The position numbers and the translations under genes are program-made. From Streptomyces plumbidurans (GTDB lineage Bacteria > Actinomycetota > Actinomycetes > Streptomycetales > Streptomycetaceae), in NCBI RefSeq assembly GCF_019857225.1, contig NZ_JAFJSY010000019.1, forward strand, positions 1-55,427: a stretch of 55,427 bases of DNA, written 5' to 3'. The notes under the pieces were generated by a model. It did not search any database, had not been told where the DNA came from, and saw only the letters and a list, made by a program, of their open reading frames with translations. Shown in pieces: positions 37,975 to 46,051 of the stretch; positions within the stretch are counted from its first letter, which is position 1; each line of letters starts with the position of its first letter.

Positions 37975-38720
37975 CGGCTGCCCCGGACCCCACGACGCAT
38001 CGGCTCCCCGCGGGCTCCCACCGCACCGGACGCTCACCTACCCACCGGGATCCTCACCCGCCCCCCGGCTCCCCGCCGCATCGGCCGCCCGCCAGCCCCC
38101 GCCACACCGGACCCTCGCCGACCACCAGAACACCCCACCCGCCAGCTCCCCGACTCCCGCCGCATCCGCTGCCCGCCGACACCCCACCACACCGGACGCT
38201 CACCAACCCACCGGAATCCTCACCCGCCCCCCGGCTCCCCGCCGCATCGGCCGCCCGCCAGCCCCCGCCACACCGGCCACTCGCCGCCCACCAGAACACC
38301 CCACCCGCCAGCTCCCCGACTCCCGCCGCATCCGCTGCCGGCCGACCCCCCACCACACCGGACGCTCACCTACCCGCCGGGAGCCTCACCCGCCCCCCGG
38401 CTCCCCGCCGCATCGGCCGCCCGCCAGCCCCCGCCACACCGGACACTCGCCGACCACCAGAACACCCCACCCGCCAGCTCCCCGACTCCCGCCGCATCCG
38501 CTGCCCGCCGACACCCCACCACACCGGACGCTCACCAACCCACCGGAATCCTCACCCGCCCCCCGGCTCCCCGCCGCATCGGCCGCCCGCCAGCCCCCGC
38601 CACACCGGACACTCGCCGACCACCAGAACACCCCACCCGCCAGCTCCCCGACTCCCGCCGCATCCGCTGCCGGCCGACACCCCACCACACCGGACGCTCA
38701 CCAACCCACCAGGAAGCCCC
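37975..38720. repeat. Higher-order tandem array: 166-bp units made of two related ~83-bp monomers
   Basis: The landmark CCTCACCCG starts units at 38052, 38218, 38384 and 38550, an exact 166-bp period. Inside each unit two related monomers (82-84 bp) can be aligned through CCGCCGCATC-GC and CCACACCGGAC, so the array is A-B-A-B-A-B-A-B with an extra degenerate B-like monomer at about 37975-38051. The plus strand is dominated by C with few G or T. Because 166 is not a multiple of three, any reading frame changes in each copy, so I do not consider it coding. It fills the 917-bp gap between the DeoR and GH15 genes. Confidence 0.9.
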
Positions 38721-38778
38721 ACCCCCCGCACACCCACCCCACTCCCCCGATCCCCGCGCCCCCGCCCCCCGATCCGCC

Positions 38779-38784
38779 TAGGCT
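38779..38784 (+). promoter_or_regulatory. -10 element TAGGCT for the GH15 gene
   Basis: TAGGCT lies just after the repeat array, 54 nt before the GH15 start. The -35 would fall in the C-rich sequence and is not recognisable. Confidence 0.4.
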
Positions 38785-38837
38785 GAGGAACGCGCGACGT
38801 GGGACGCGGGACGCTGGCCCGGGGCAGGGAGGCTGTG

Positions 38838-40676
38838 ATGAGCGTACGAGCGGTCGACGAGGGGATTTCCGAGGGAGGGCCCGGTTATCTGCCGATCGCC
38901 GAGCACGGGCTGATCGGTGATCTGCGCAGCGTGGCGCTCGTGGGCACCGACGGCACCATCGACTGGTACTGCTGCCCGGCCTTCGACGCGCCGAGCATCT
39001 TCGCGTCGATCCTGGACGCCGAGCGCGGCGGGTCCTTCCGGCTGGCGGCGTCCGTGCAGGCGAAGACCAAGCAGTTCTACTTCCCCGACACCAACGTCCT
39101 GATCACCCGCTTCTTCACCGAGGACGGCGTCGGCGAGGTGCAGGACTTCATGCCGCTCAACAACGGCGACGTGGAGGCGGAGCGGCACCGGCTGATCCGG
39201 CGCGTGGTGTGCGTACGCGGCTCCATCCCGTTCCGCGCACGCATCGCCCCGCGCTTCGACTACGGCACGCGCGAGCACACCGTGCGGATGGTCGGCGAGG
39301 CGGCGGTCTTCGAGGCCGACGGGATGTCGCTCGCACTGACCGCGACCGTGCCGCTGGAGGCCGAAGGACCGGACGCCCGGGCTGACTTCAAGCTCTCCCA
39401 GGGCGACACGGCGGTGTTCGCGCTGGACCAGCTCGGCGGCGACGTGCAGCCGCGCCGGTGCGCCAAGGCCGAGGCCGAGGAGCAGTTCGGCACCACGGTG
39501 GCGTACTGGCGGCGCTGGCTGTCCGCCTCCAAGTACCGTGGCCGCTGGCGGGAGATGGTGCATCGCTCCGCCCTCACCCTGAAGCTGCTCACCTACGCGC
39601 CCACCGGCGCGATCGTCGCCGCGCCGACCACCAGCCTGCCCGAGGAGCTGGGCGGCGAACGCAACTGGGACTACCGCTACGTGTGGGTGCGCGACGCCGC
39701 GTTCTGCGTGTACGCGCTGTTGCGGCTCGGCTTCACCGAAGAGGCCGAGGCGTTCATGAACTTCCTTGTCCGCTACGTCAGTACATGCGACGACGGGCAG
39801 TCCGCGCCCCTGCAGATCATGTACGGCATCGACGGCCGCACCGACCTCACCGAGCGCGAACTCGGCCATCTGGAGGGGCATCAGGGCTCCGCGCCGGTCC
39901 GGATCGGCAACGCCGCCGCCGACCAGCTGCAGCTCGACATATACGGCGCCCTCATCGACTCGATCTACCTCTACGACAAGTGGGCCAAGCCGATCTCCAG
40001 CGCCCAGTGGGACAATGTGTGCCGCCTGGTGGAGTGGGTGTGCGAGCACTGGGACCAGCCCGACGAGGGGATCTGGGAGACCCGCGGCGGACGCAAGAAC
40101 TTCCTGTACTCGCGGCTGATGTGCTGGGTGGCGATCGAGCGGGCCATCCGCATGGCCAACCGGCGCGGCCTGCCCGCCGATCTGCCCCGCTGGCGCGAGA
40201 CCCGCGACACGATCTACCGGCGGATCATGAAGCGCGGCTGGTCCGAGACCCGGCAGGCGTTCGTCCAGCACGAGGACGGCGACGTCCTGGACGCCGCGGT
40301 CCTGATGATGCCGCTGACGAAGTTCATCGCGCCCACCGACCCCAAGTGGCTGTCCACGCTCGACGCCCTCACCAACGACCTGGTGTCGGACTCCCTGGTC
40401 TACCGCTACGACCCCCTCTCGAGCCCCGACGGTCTGCGCGGCGACGAAGGCACCTTCTCCATCTGCTCGTTCTGGTACGTCGAGGCCATGGTGCACGCCG
40501 GACGCATCGACGAGGCACGGCTCGCCTTCGAGAAGATGCTCACCTACGCCAACCATCTCGGCCTGTACGCCGAGGAGATCAGCCACACCGGCGAGCAACA
40601 GGGCAACTTCCCGCAGGCGTTCACCCATCTCGCCCTCATCAGCGCCGCCTTCAACCTGGACAAGGCCCTGGGCTGA
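38838..40676 (+). CDS. Glycoside hydrolase family 15 enzyme (glucoamylase/trehalase type)
   Basis: A 612-residue cytoplasmic enzyme. The N-terminal beta-sandwich starts GYLPIAEHGLIGDLRSVALV, and GTIDWYCCPAFDAPSIFASI is a signature of actinobacterial GH15 proteins. The (alpha/alpha)6 barrel starts near residue 255 (RNWDYRYVWVRDA). Candidate catalytic acids are Glu410 (PDEGIWE) and Glu579/Glu580 (LYAEEISHTGEQ). Some mycobacterial and streptomycete members are trehalases rather than glucoamylases; the substrate is therefore open between trehalose and alpha-glucans. No signal peptide is seen. GGGAGG lies five nt before the ATG. A 15-bp repeat starts soon after its stop. Confidence 0.92.
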   Translation: MSVRAVDEGISEGGPGYLPIAEHGLIGDLRSVALVGTDGTIDWYCCPAFDAPSIFASILDAERGGSFRLAASVQAKTKQFYFPDTNVLITRFFTEDGVGEVQDFMPLNNGDVEAERHRLIRRVVCVRGSIPFRARIAPRFDYGTREHTVRMVGEAAVFEADGMSLALTATVPLEAEGPDARADFKLSQGDTAVFALDQLGGDVQPRRCAKAEAEEQFGTTVAYWRRWLSASKYRGRWREMVHRSALTLKLLTYAPTGAIVAAPTTSLPEELGGERNWDYRYVWVRDAAFCVYALLRLGFTEEAEAFMNFLVRYVSTCDDGQSAPLQIMYGIDGRTDLTERELGHLEGHQGSAPVRIGNAAADQLQLDIYGALIDSIYLYDKWAKPISSAQWDNVCRLVEWVCEHWDQPDEGIWETRGGRKNFLYSRLMCWVAIERAIRMANRRGLPADLPRWRETRDTIYRRIMKRGWSETRQAFVQHEDGDVLDAAVLMMPLTKFIAPTDPKWLSTLDALTNDLVSDSLVYRYDPLSSPDGLRGDEGTFSICSFWYVEAMVHAGRIDEARLAFEKMLTYANHLGLYAEEISHTGEQQGNFPQAFTHLALISAAFNLDKALG

Positions 40677-40690
40677 GGCGGTCGTTCGAG

Positions 40691-40750
40691 GGTGTTGCCT
40701 TGGGGGGTGTTGCCTTCGGGGGTGTTGCCTTCGGGGGTGTTGCTGAGGAC
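40691..40750. repeat. 15-bp tandem repeat after the GH15 stop
   Basis: Four 15-bp units begin GGTGTTGC at 40691, 40706, 40721 and 40736; the middle two are identical (GGTGTTGCCTTCGGG). The array starts 14 nt after the GH15 stop codon. Confidence 0.85.
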
Positions 40751-40806
40751 ACCCGGGATCCGGTGCCCAGGCCCAGGGACTGCGTCCCCCACGGCTGGGA
40801 GGATTC

Positions 40807-41517
40807 ATGACGTCGGCGAACGGGCCGACACGGAATCCACCTCACGGACTCGGGGGAACACCGATGAACGAGACCATCGCCAGGCGTCTGACGGGTGCCG
40901 CGGGCATCACCACCGCGGCCGCGCTGATTGTCGAAGTGCCGCTGTACTTCGTCTACTCGGGCCCGCCGCCGGACGCCAACGTCCTGGCCCGGCTGCTGCT
41001 CGGCATCCTCGGCCTCGCCTTCCTGGTCGTCTTCGTGACGGCCCTGCGTGAACTGATCAAGCTCACACGCCCGGAGTACGAGTGGGCGGGCTCGATCGCC
41101 TTCGCCACCGGACTCGTCTACGCCACGATCACCCTCGTCTCCTCCGGCCTGGAGGCGGGCGCGGTCATCGCCACCGACCACAGGATCGACCCGACGATCA
41201 CGGTCGACGGCACCTACATCCTCTACGGATCGATCTCCCGTCTGATGCTGGCCCTCTTCCTCACCGCGGTCGGCTTCGTCGTCACCCGCACGCGGCTCCT
41301 GCCGCGCTGGGTGGGCCGCTCGGCCTACGGTCTCGCGGTGCTCAACCTGGTGTTCGTGCCGTCCCTGTTCTTCGGCAACACACCCGCGCACTTCTACGCG
41401 GCGAACGGCTGGGGCACCACGGCCATGATGGGCGCGATCCTCAGCTACTGGCTGCTGGCCGTGGGCATCTCCACCTACCGCAGCGCCGCCCGCGGACGCA
41501 TGGCGGTCGCGGCGTAG
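40807..41517 (+). CDS. DUF4386 family membrane protein
   Basis: A 236-residue protein with six predicted membrane helices, for example TGAAGITTAAALIVEVPLYF, LARLLLGILGLAFLVVFVTA and LMLALFLTAVGFVVT. The NETIARRLTGAAGI start and the GSISRLMLALF and GNTPAHFYAANGWGTT motifs match DUF4386. Function is unknown. The ATG at 40807 has a strong GGGAGG; the ATG at 40864 (NETIARRL) also has GGGG and is where the family homology starts, so the first 19 residues are uncertain. It lies after the GH15 gene across the 15-bp repeat. Confidence 0.75.
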   Translation: MTSANGPTRNPPHGLGGTPMNETIARRLTGAAGITTAAALIVEVPLYFVYSGPPPDANVLARLLLGILGLAFLVVFVTALRELIKLTRPEYEWAGSIAFATGLVYATITLVSSGLEAGAVIATDHRIDPTITVDGTYILYGSISRLMLALFLTAVGFVVTRTRLLPRWVGRSAYGLAVLNLVFVPSLFFGNTPAHFYAANGWGTTAMMGAILSYWLLAVGISTYRSAARGRMAVAA

Positions 41518-41552
41518 CCCCTGGAGCAGATCACCGAGCGGGCAGGACGGAC

Positions 41553-42668
41553 TCAGGGGGTGCGGGGCCCCGCGGAGCCGGGGCCCGCCCGCCGGGACGT
41601 GCGCAGTGTGCCGAGTGTCTTCAGCAGACGGTCGGCGGGTGCGCGCAGCTCGGGATGGGCGTTCACCGTGTTCCGCAGGCCCCGCACGGGTCTGCGCCAC
41701 AGCAGGTGGGCGGCCGAGACCGGGTGGGGCCTGCTGGCGAATCCTTCCGCCACGCGCAGCTCGCGGGTCTTGAGCCAGTCCTTGTACTCTTTGTCGCCGC
41801 GCCCCAGGTCGAGCAGCGTCACGCCGTTGCGGGCCGCTGCCTCGGCCGTGCGCAGATGCATCATCAGCCCCGGCGAGTAGTAGTGCAGCTCGGGGTCGTA
41901 CGCGGTGAACCAGGCCGCCAGCACGGTGCGTGAGCGCGGCCCGAAGTGCGCCGCCACCGGCCGGTCACCGGCGTAGAGCACGGACAGCACACCGGTGAAG
42001 TGGTCCTCGCGGACCTGGTGGAGATGGTTGACCAGGTCGACGATCCACGGCCGCGCGAACCGGTCCATCCGTCCGGTCCTGCGGTACTGGGCGGACTTCC
42101 ACTGCATCAGCCGGCGCAGCATCCGCGGATCGCGCTCGTCGAACTCGAAGCGCACCTCGCCCAGGTCGCGCCCGAGGCGGCGCTCCTTCTTCAGCGTGGT
42201 CTTGGCCAGGCCCGGGTACGCGCCGCGCAGCCACGGGGCGTAACCGCTCTCGTCGGGCTTGAGATCGACCACCGGGGAGGCGAACAGGCCCGTGACATGC
42301 CGGCTGAACGGTTTCTGCTCCTCGACGAGATGGTCGAACTCGAACACCGACAGCCCGCAGGCCTTCAGCAACTCCTGGGCGTCCCAGGTGACCCCCGGCC
42401 GGTGCACGAGCGCCTGGCAGTCGGACAGCCCGAGACCGATGGCACGGCCGACGCCGAGGACATTGCGTTCGTACGGCAGGAATCCGACCGGTTCTCCACC
42501 CTCGTGCAGGACCGCGATCCGCGTCCCGGCGCGGTATCTGCCGATCCCGAGGGCGAACTCCGGGGCCAGGAAAGGATTGGCGTATTCGGGCGACTGGTCC
42601 ATCGCTCTGTGCCAGGCCGCTTGCAGCGAGGCGCTCAGTTCGTCGGTTCTGTGGATCGTGACGTCCAC
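41553..42668 (-). CDS. GNAT/FemAB-like N-acetyltransferase (BioF2/CelD type)
   Basis: A 371-residue protein with the two-lobed GNAT layout of the CelD/BcsL group. The N-terminal lobe has TRIAVLHEGGEPVGFLPYER. The second lobe has KTTLKKERRLGRDLGEVRFE, YRRTGRMDRFARPWIVDLVN and the acetyl-CoA-binding region VAAHFGPRSRTVLAAWFTAY. It ends with LLDLGRGDKEYKDWLKTREL, the usual close of the domain. Such proteins occur in exopolysaccharide and envelope loci; the acceptor is unknown. It converges with the DUF4386 gene. Confidence 0.82.
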   Translation of the reverse strand: MDVTIHRTDELSASLQAAWHRAMDQSPEYANPFLAPEFALGIGRYRAGTRIAVLHEGGEPVGFLPYERNVLGVGRAIGLGLSDCQALVHRPGVTWDAQELLKACGLSVFEFDHLVEEQKPFSRHVTGLFASPVVDLKPDESGYAPWLRGAYPGLAKTTLKKERRLGRDLGEVRFEFDERDPRMLRRLMQWKSAQYRRTGRMDRFARPWIVDLVNHLHQVREDHFTGVLSVLYAGDRPVAAHFGPRSRTVLAAWFTAYDPELHYYSPGLMMHLRTAEAAARNGVTLLDLGRGDKEYKDWLKTRELRVAEGFASRPHPVSAAHLLWRRPVRGLRNTVNAHPELRAPADRLLKTLGTLRTSRRAGPGSAGPRTP

Positions 42669-43075
42669 GTCAGATCATCCGCCCTTCCGCAGGCTCCGCG
42701 AAGAACGTCCCGACCGCAGCACTGGCCGGCTGAGCGTGTGGACCCCTGTTCATCGATCGCATCGGCGACCGCTCCCCCCGTGACGTCCCCCCGCGGCGCA
42801 TCGTCCGCGTCCTACCACTTCTACGAGTATCAGCCGGTTCCGCGCCGTATGCACGGTCGTTGCGCGGTCGACCCTCAGGTTCCGAACTGTCCACCGAGGA
42901 CCAAACCTCGCGAAACAGTACGCATGTTGTCAAGGGTGCCTGCCGCAACAAAGACCGCAGTGTGACGAGGTGCCAGGATCCGGCCAGATCGATCATTCGG
43001 GGGGGGAGGTGACGGCATGTCGCCGTTGCCCTCACTGCCTCCGGGTGCCGCTGGGGTCCGTCGGGCGCCGCCGGG
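42669..43075. other. Intergenic region without a recognised gene
   Basis: This 407-bp stretch lies between the GNAT gene start and the DUF574 methyltransferase stop, both on minus. It is less GC-rich than its neighbours and must hold the GNAT promoter. A perfect -35 sequence TTGACA occurs on the minus strand at 42933-42928, but I find no matching -10 at normal spacing. I see no RNA gene or credible small ORF. Confidence 0.5.
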
Positions 43076-43888
43076 CTATGCGCCCTTGCGGCCGACTCCC
43101 GCGTACACCCAGTACTCCGACGGGTTGTCCGGGATCCGGTCGTCGGGGTCCGGGCGCCACAGGGGGACGTAGACCAGGCCCGGGTCGACCAGGTCGAAGC
43201 CGTCGAAGAGTCCGAGGATCTCGTCGTGGGAGCGGGCCGTGACGGGAGAGGTGGCGCGGGAGCGGTAGAGCTTGCCGACGGCGTCCGCGGTGTCCGGGCG
43301 GTCCTGGTTGGTGGCGTGGGTCAGCGCCAGCCAGCCGCCCTCGGGCAGGGCGTCGCGGAAGGCGGTCACGATGCCGGCCGGGTTCTCCTCGGGCGAGATG
43401 AAGTGCAGGATCGTGATCATCAGTACGGCGACGGGCTGATCGAAGTCGATCAGCTTGCGCACCTGCTCGGAGCCGAGGATGTCGGCGGGCCGGCGGATGT
43501 CCGCGTCGACGATGTCCGCGTCCGGGTTGTCGGCGAGCAGCGAGGCGCTGTGGGCGACCGCGACGGGGTCGTTGTCGACGTAGACCACCCGGGCGCCGGG
43601 GCTGGCCGCCTGCGCCACCTCGTGGACGTTGCCCTGGGTGGGGATGCCCGAGCCGAGGTCGATGAACTGCCGTACCCCGGAGTCGACCACGAAGCGCACG
43701 GCCCGGCCGAGGAAGGCGCGGTTGGCGCGGGCCAGGGTGCGCACCTGGGGGTCGATGGCGGTGAAGGCGGCCAGGGCCTCGCGGTCGATGGCGAAGTTGT
43801 GCTGCCCGCCCATCATGGCGTCGTACATACGGGCCACGCTCGCCTTGTCGGGATCGGTCCCCGGCGGAATCCCTGCATTGTCCGACAC
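43076..43888 (-). CDS. DUF574-type S-adenosylmethionine-dependent methyltransferase
   Basis: A 270-residue protein of the S-adenosyl methyltransferase family (PF04672) that is greatly expanded in actinomycetes. It starts with DPDKASVARMYDAMMGGQHN, contains the SAM motif FIDLGSGIPTQGNVHEVAQ, then VVYVDNDPVAVAHSASLL and a C-terminal DGFDLVDPGLVYVPLWRP. Targets of the family are unknown. GGGAG lies five nt before the chosen GTG. It is a paralogue of the gene at 47278-48084, but differs considerably, with GQHN in place of GKDH. Divergent from the SpoIIE-type phosphatase gene. Confidence 0.9.
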   Translation of the reverse strand: MSDNAGIPPGTDPDKASVARMYDAMMGGQHNFAIDREALAAFTAIDPQVRTLARANRAFLGRAVRFVVDSGVRQFIDLGSGIPTQGNVHEVAQAASPGARVVYVDNDPVAVAHSASLLADNPDADIVDADIRRPADILGSEQVRKLIDFDQPVAVLMITILHFISPEENPAGIVTAFRDALPEGGWLALTHATNQDRPDTADAVGKLYRSRATSPVTARSHDEILGLFDGFDLVDPGLVYVPLWRPDPDDRIPDNPSEYWVYAGVGRKGA

Positions 43889-44006
43889 TGCAACTCCCTC
43901 TGTGACCAGGGGCCTTGACGCGCCATCATATAGTTGCGGGACGGCGCTCGGCGAGCCACCCTCTTCGCCGGCGCACCCGGAGCCCCCACCCGGAAAGGCA
44001 CGACCA

Positions 44007-45380
44007 CTGCGGAACGAACCACGCAGCCGCGCCGACGAAGCCTCAGCCTCCCAGCCACCGCCCCGGCGTTCGGTCTTCTCCCCCGCTGCCGACGTCATCG
44101 GCTCCGAGCTCGACCTGCGGCTGACCGGCAGCCATGTCGTGCACGCGCTCACCCCCGGCTTCTGCGACGCGGCCTCGGTCTATCTGCTGGAGCGCTGGGT
44201 GCGCGAGGAGAACGCCTACCCGGCCACGGACCCGCCCCAGATAGAGGCGCGCCGCCTCGCGCTGCGCGTGGGGACGGACGCGGCGGAGTCCTGGGAGGGG
44301 CTGCTGCCGGTCGGCGAGGTGATCGTCTTCCCGCGCGGAACGCCGTACGCACGCGCCCTCGCCGACGGGCACACGCAGTTGCTGGACGGGGTGGACACCC
44401 ACACCTCCGAGCGGCTTGTCGCGTCCGGGCACGGCGACGCGCGGATCGACGACCTGGTGGGCTCGTCGTCCTTTCTCGTCGTCCCGCTCCATCTGCGGGG
44501 CACCACGGTCGGTTTCGTCGCCTGCACCCGCGGTCCGCAGCGCGCCGCCTTCCGGACCGGGGAGGTCGTTGCCGTGGAGTGGCTGGCGGGCCGGGCCGCC
44601 ATCGCCCTGGACAACGCGCGCCGCTACGAGCGCGAGCGCCGCACCGCCCTGGCCATCCGGAACAGCCTGCTGCCCGGCTCCGCCCTGGAGGTCGACGGCT
44701 GCCGCATCGCCCACGCCTGTCTGCCCGCCGGACAGGGCAACATCATCGGCGGTGACTGGTTCGACGTGCTGAAGCGGCCGGGCGACCGGGCCGGTCTCGT
44801 CGTCGGGGACGCCATGGGGCACGGCCCGGAGTCCGCCGTCGCGATGATCCAACTGCGCACCGCCGTCCGTACGTTGGCGGGACTCGACATCCCGGCCGCG
44901 GATCTCGTACGGCGTCTGGACGCCCTCGCCTCGGACACGCCCGGGGCCTCCTTCGCGACCTGCATCTACGCCGAGTGGGACGCACGCGCGCACACCTGCA
45001 CACTCGTGGGTGCGGGCCACCCTCCCCCGCTGCTGCGCGGCCCGGACGGCCGGACCGGCCCGGTGGCGCTCGCGAGTCCGGGCCTGCCCCTCGGGCTCGG
45101 CACGGGCAGCTACGAGGCCACCGTGCTGACCCTGGACGAGCCGGCCCTGCTCGTGCTCTACAGCGACGGCCTGGTCGAGTCCCGCGGCATGGACATCGAC
45201 CAGGAGATCGCCCGCCTCGCACGCGCCCTGGACTCGGCTGCCCTCGAACCCGTGCCGGCGTCCGACGAGCAGAACCGGCTGCAGTCGATGTGCCAACAGC
45301 TGCTGCGCTCCCCCTCCACAGCGGCCGGCGCCGACGACCGCACGCTGCTCCTCGCCGAACTCACCCCCGGGAAGGAATGA
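44007..45380 (+). CDS. GAF-SpoIIE (PP2C-type) serine phosphatase
   Basis: A protein of about 457 residues. A GAF domain covers residues about 60-215 (LVGSSSFLVVPLHLRGTTVG, WLAGRAAIALDNARRYERER). The SpoIIE/RsbU-type PP2C domain follows: GGDWFDVLKRPGDR, VVGDAMGHGPESA with a metal-binding Asp, GAGHPPPLLRGPDG, VLYSDGLVESRG and a final DDRTLLLAEL. Such phosphatases dephosphorylate STAS anti-anti-sigma factors. The start is unclear: no ATG or GTG lies near the homology, but a CTG at 44007 has GGAAAGG eight nt upstream; a GTG at 43902 is the alternative. It converges with a HATPase gene, a possible functional opponent. Confidence 0.82.
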   Translation: MRNEPRSRADEASASQPPPRRSVFSPAADVIGSELDLRLTGSHVVHALTPGFCDAASVYLLERWVREENAYPATDPPQIEARRLALRVGTDAAESWEGLLPVGEVIVFPRGTPYARALADGHTQLLDGVDTHTSERLVASGHGDARIDDLVGSSSFLVVPLHLRGTTVGFVACTRGPQRAAFRTGEVVAVEWLAGRAAIALDNARRYERERRTALAIRNSLLPGSALEVDGCRIAHACLPAGQGNIIGGDWFDVLKRPGDRAGLVVGDAMGHGPESAVAMIQLRTAVRTLAGLDIPAADLVRRLDALASDTPGASFATCIYAEWDARAHTCTLVGAGHPPPLLRGPDGRTGPVALASPGLPLGLGTGSYEATVLTLDEPALLVLYSDGLVESRGMDIDQEIARLARALDSAALEPVPASDEQNRLQSMCQQLLRSPSTAAGADDRTLLLAELTPGKE

Positions 45381-45422
45381 CTCCTTCCCGGCAAGGAGTG
45401 AGCCCCCCGTCCGGCGGGCTCA
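45380..45422. terminator. Two adjacent hairpins between convergent genes
   Basis: ACTCCTT/AAGGAGT (45380-45399, 6-nt loop) overlaps the phosphatase stop. It is followed by TGAGCCC/GGGCTCA (45399-45422), whose right arm reaches the HATPase stop. Together they fill the 39-bp gap and can serve both directions. Confidence 0.65.
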
Positions 45423-45863
45423 GGCCGTTCTCAGGTTCGCCCACACGGCGTTGCCGCCGGTGAGCCTGGACCGGTCGATGCCCCAGCTGTCCGCGATCGC
45501 CTCCACGAGGAACAGCCCACGGCCCCCCTCGTCGTCGGGACCGGGTTCACAGCGGGGCAGTTCGCGGCCCGAGCGGTCGTGATCGTGCACCTCCAGGCGG
45601 AGGCAGTCGTCGGTGACGAGTCCGATACCACACAGGATGCGTGCGCTGAGGGTGTGGCGCAGGGCGTTGGTGGCCAGTTCGGACACGAGCAGGACGGCGT
45701 CCGCGCACAGGTCGGCCGGCAGCCGCCACGCACTCAGCCGGGCGCTCACGGAGCGGCGGGCGACTTTGATACTGGAGCGCTGCGGGGGCAGTTCGAGCCA
45801 GTGTGTCCGTTCCTGACTCGCTGCGTCTAACAGCTGCGGGGAGGAAGTCATGTGGGGGGTCAC
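45420..45863 (-). CDS. ATP-binding anti-sigma-like protein (HATPase_c, RsbW type)
   Basis: A 147-residue GHKL-type kinase. The N-box is LVSELATNALRHT, the G1 box LEVHDHDRSG and the G2 region DEGGRGLFLVEAIADSWGI. Except for a short N-terminal segment the domain is the whole protein. GGAAGG lies eight nt before the GTG at 45863, which I prefer over the ATG at 45851. It faces a SpoIIE phosphatase gene, the classic kinase-phosphatase pairing of a partner-switching system, but no STAS or sigma gene is adjacent. Confidence 0.85.
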   Translation of the reverse strand: MTPHMTSSPQLLDAASQERTHWLELPPQRSSIKVARRSVSARLSAWRLPADLCADAVLLVSELATNALRHTLSARILCGIGLVTDDCLRLEVHDHDRSGRELPRCEPGPDDEGGRGLFLVEAIADSWGIDRSRLTGGNAVWANLRTA

Positions 45864-45894
45864 GGCAGTTGCCTTCCGGGGAGAGCGGGCGCAC

Positions 45895-45917
45895 CGTGAT
45901 CGTCGAAACGATTCACG
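45895..45917. promoter_or_regulatory. Imperfect dyad upstream of the HATPase gene
   Basis: CGTGA-TCGT and ACGA-T-TCACG face each other around CGAA with a one-base bulge. It lies in the 188-bp divergent region between the HATPase and XRE genes, which is AT-rich for this window, and may be an operator. Confidence 0.3.
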
Positions 45918-46051
45918 CAAGTAACTATGCTCACAGGGCAGTTCAACCTGCAACCGGCTACCTGATAATTTCATTGGGTCGGTATCGAACTGGCGGCTTC
46001 ACCAAGTCGCCATCACTGCCGTACTTGTGACAGTTCCTCAGGAGGTAGGGC

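Noticed and set aside
37975..38720. CRISPR array
   Set aside because: The units are contiguous, with no unique spacers of constant length between short repeats, and no cas gene is present.
38054..38737. Open minus-strand frames of 60-100 codons through the 166-bp array, Gly/Arg-rich
   Set aside because: The unit length is not a multiple of three, so the frame differs from copy to copy; there is no RBS, and open frames are expected in such C-rich DNA.
36405..38786. Long plus-strand frame of nearly 800 codons
   Set aside because: It runs antisense to the SIS gene, out of frame through DeoR, and into the repeat array; codon positions do not show the GC3 bias of a gene.
42928..42933. Perfect TTGACA on the minus strand ahead of the acetyltransferase gene
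   Set aside because: No TANNNT follows at 16-19 bp, so I do not call a promoter.
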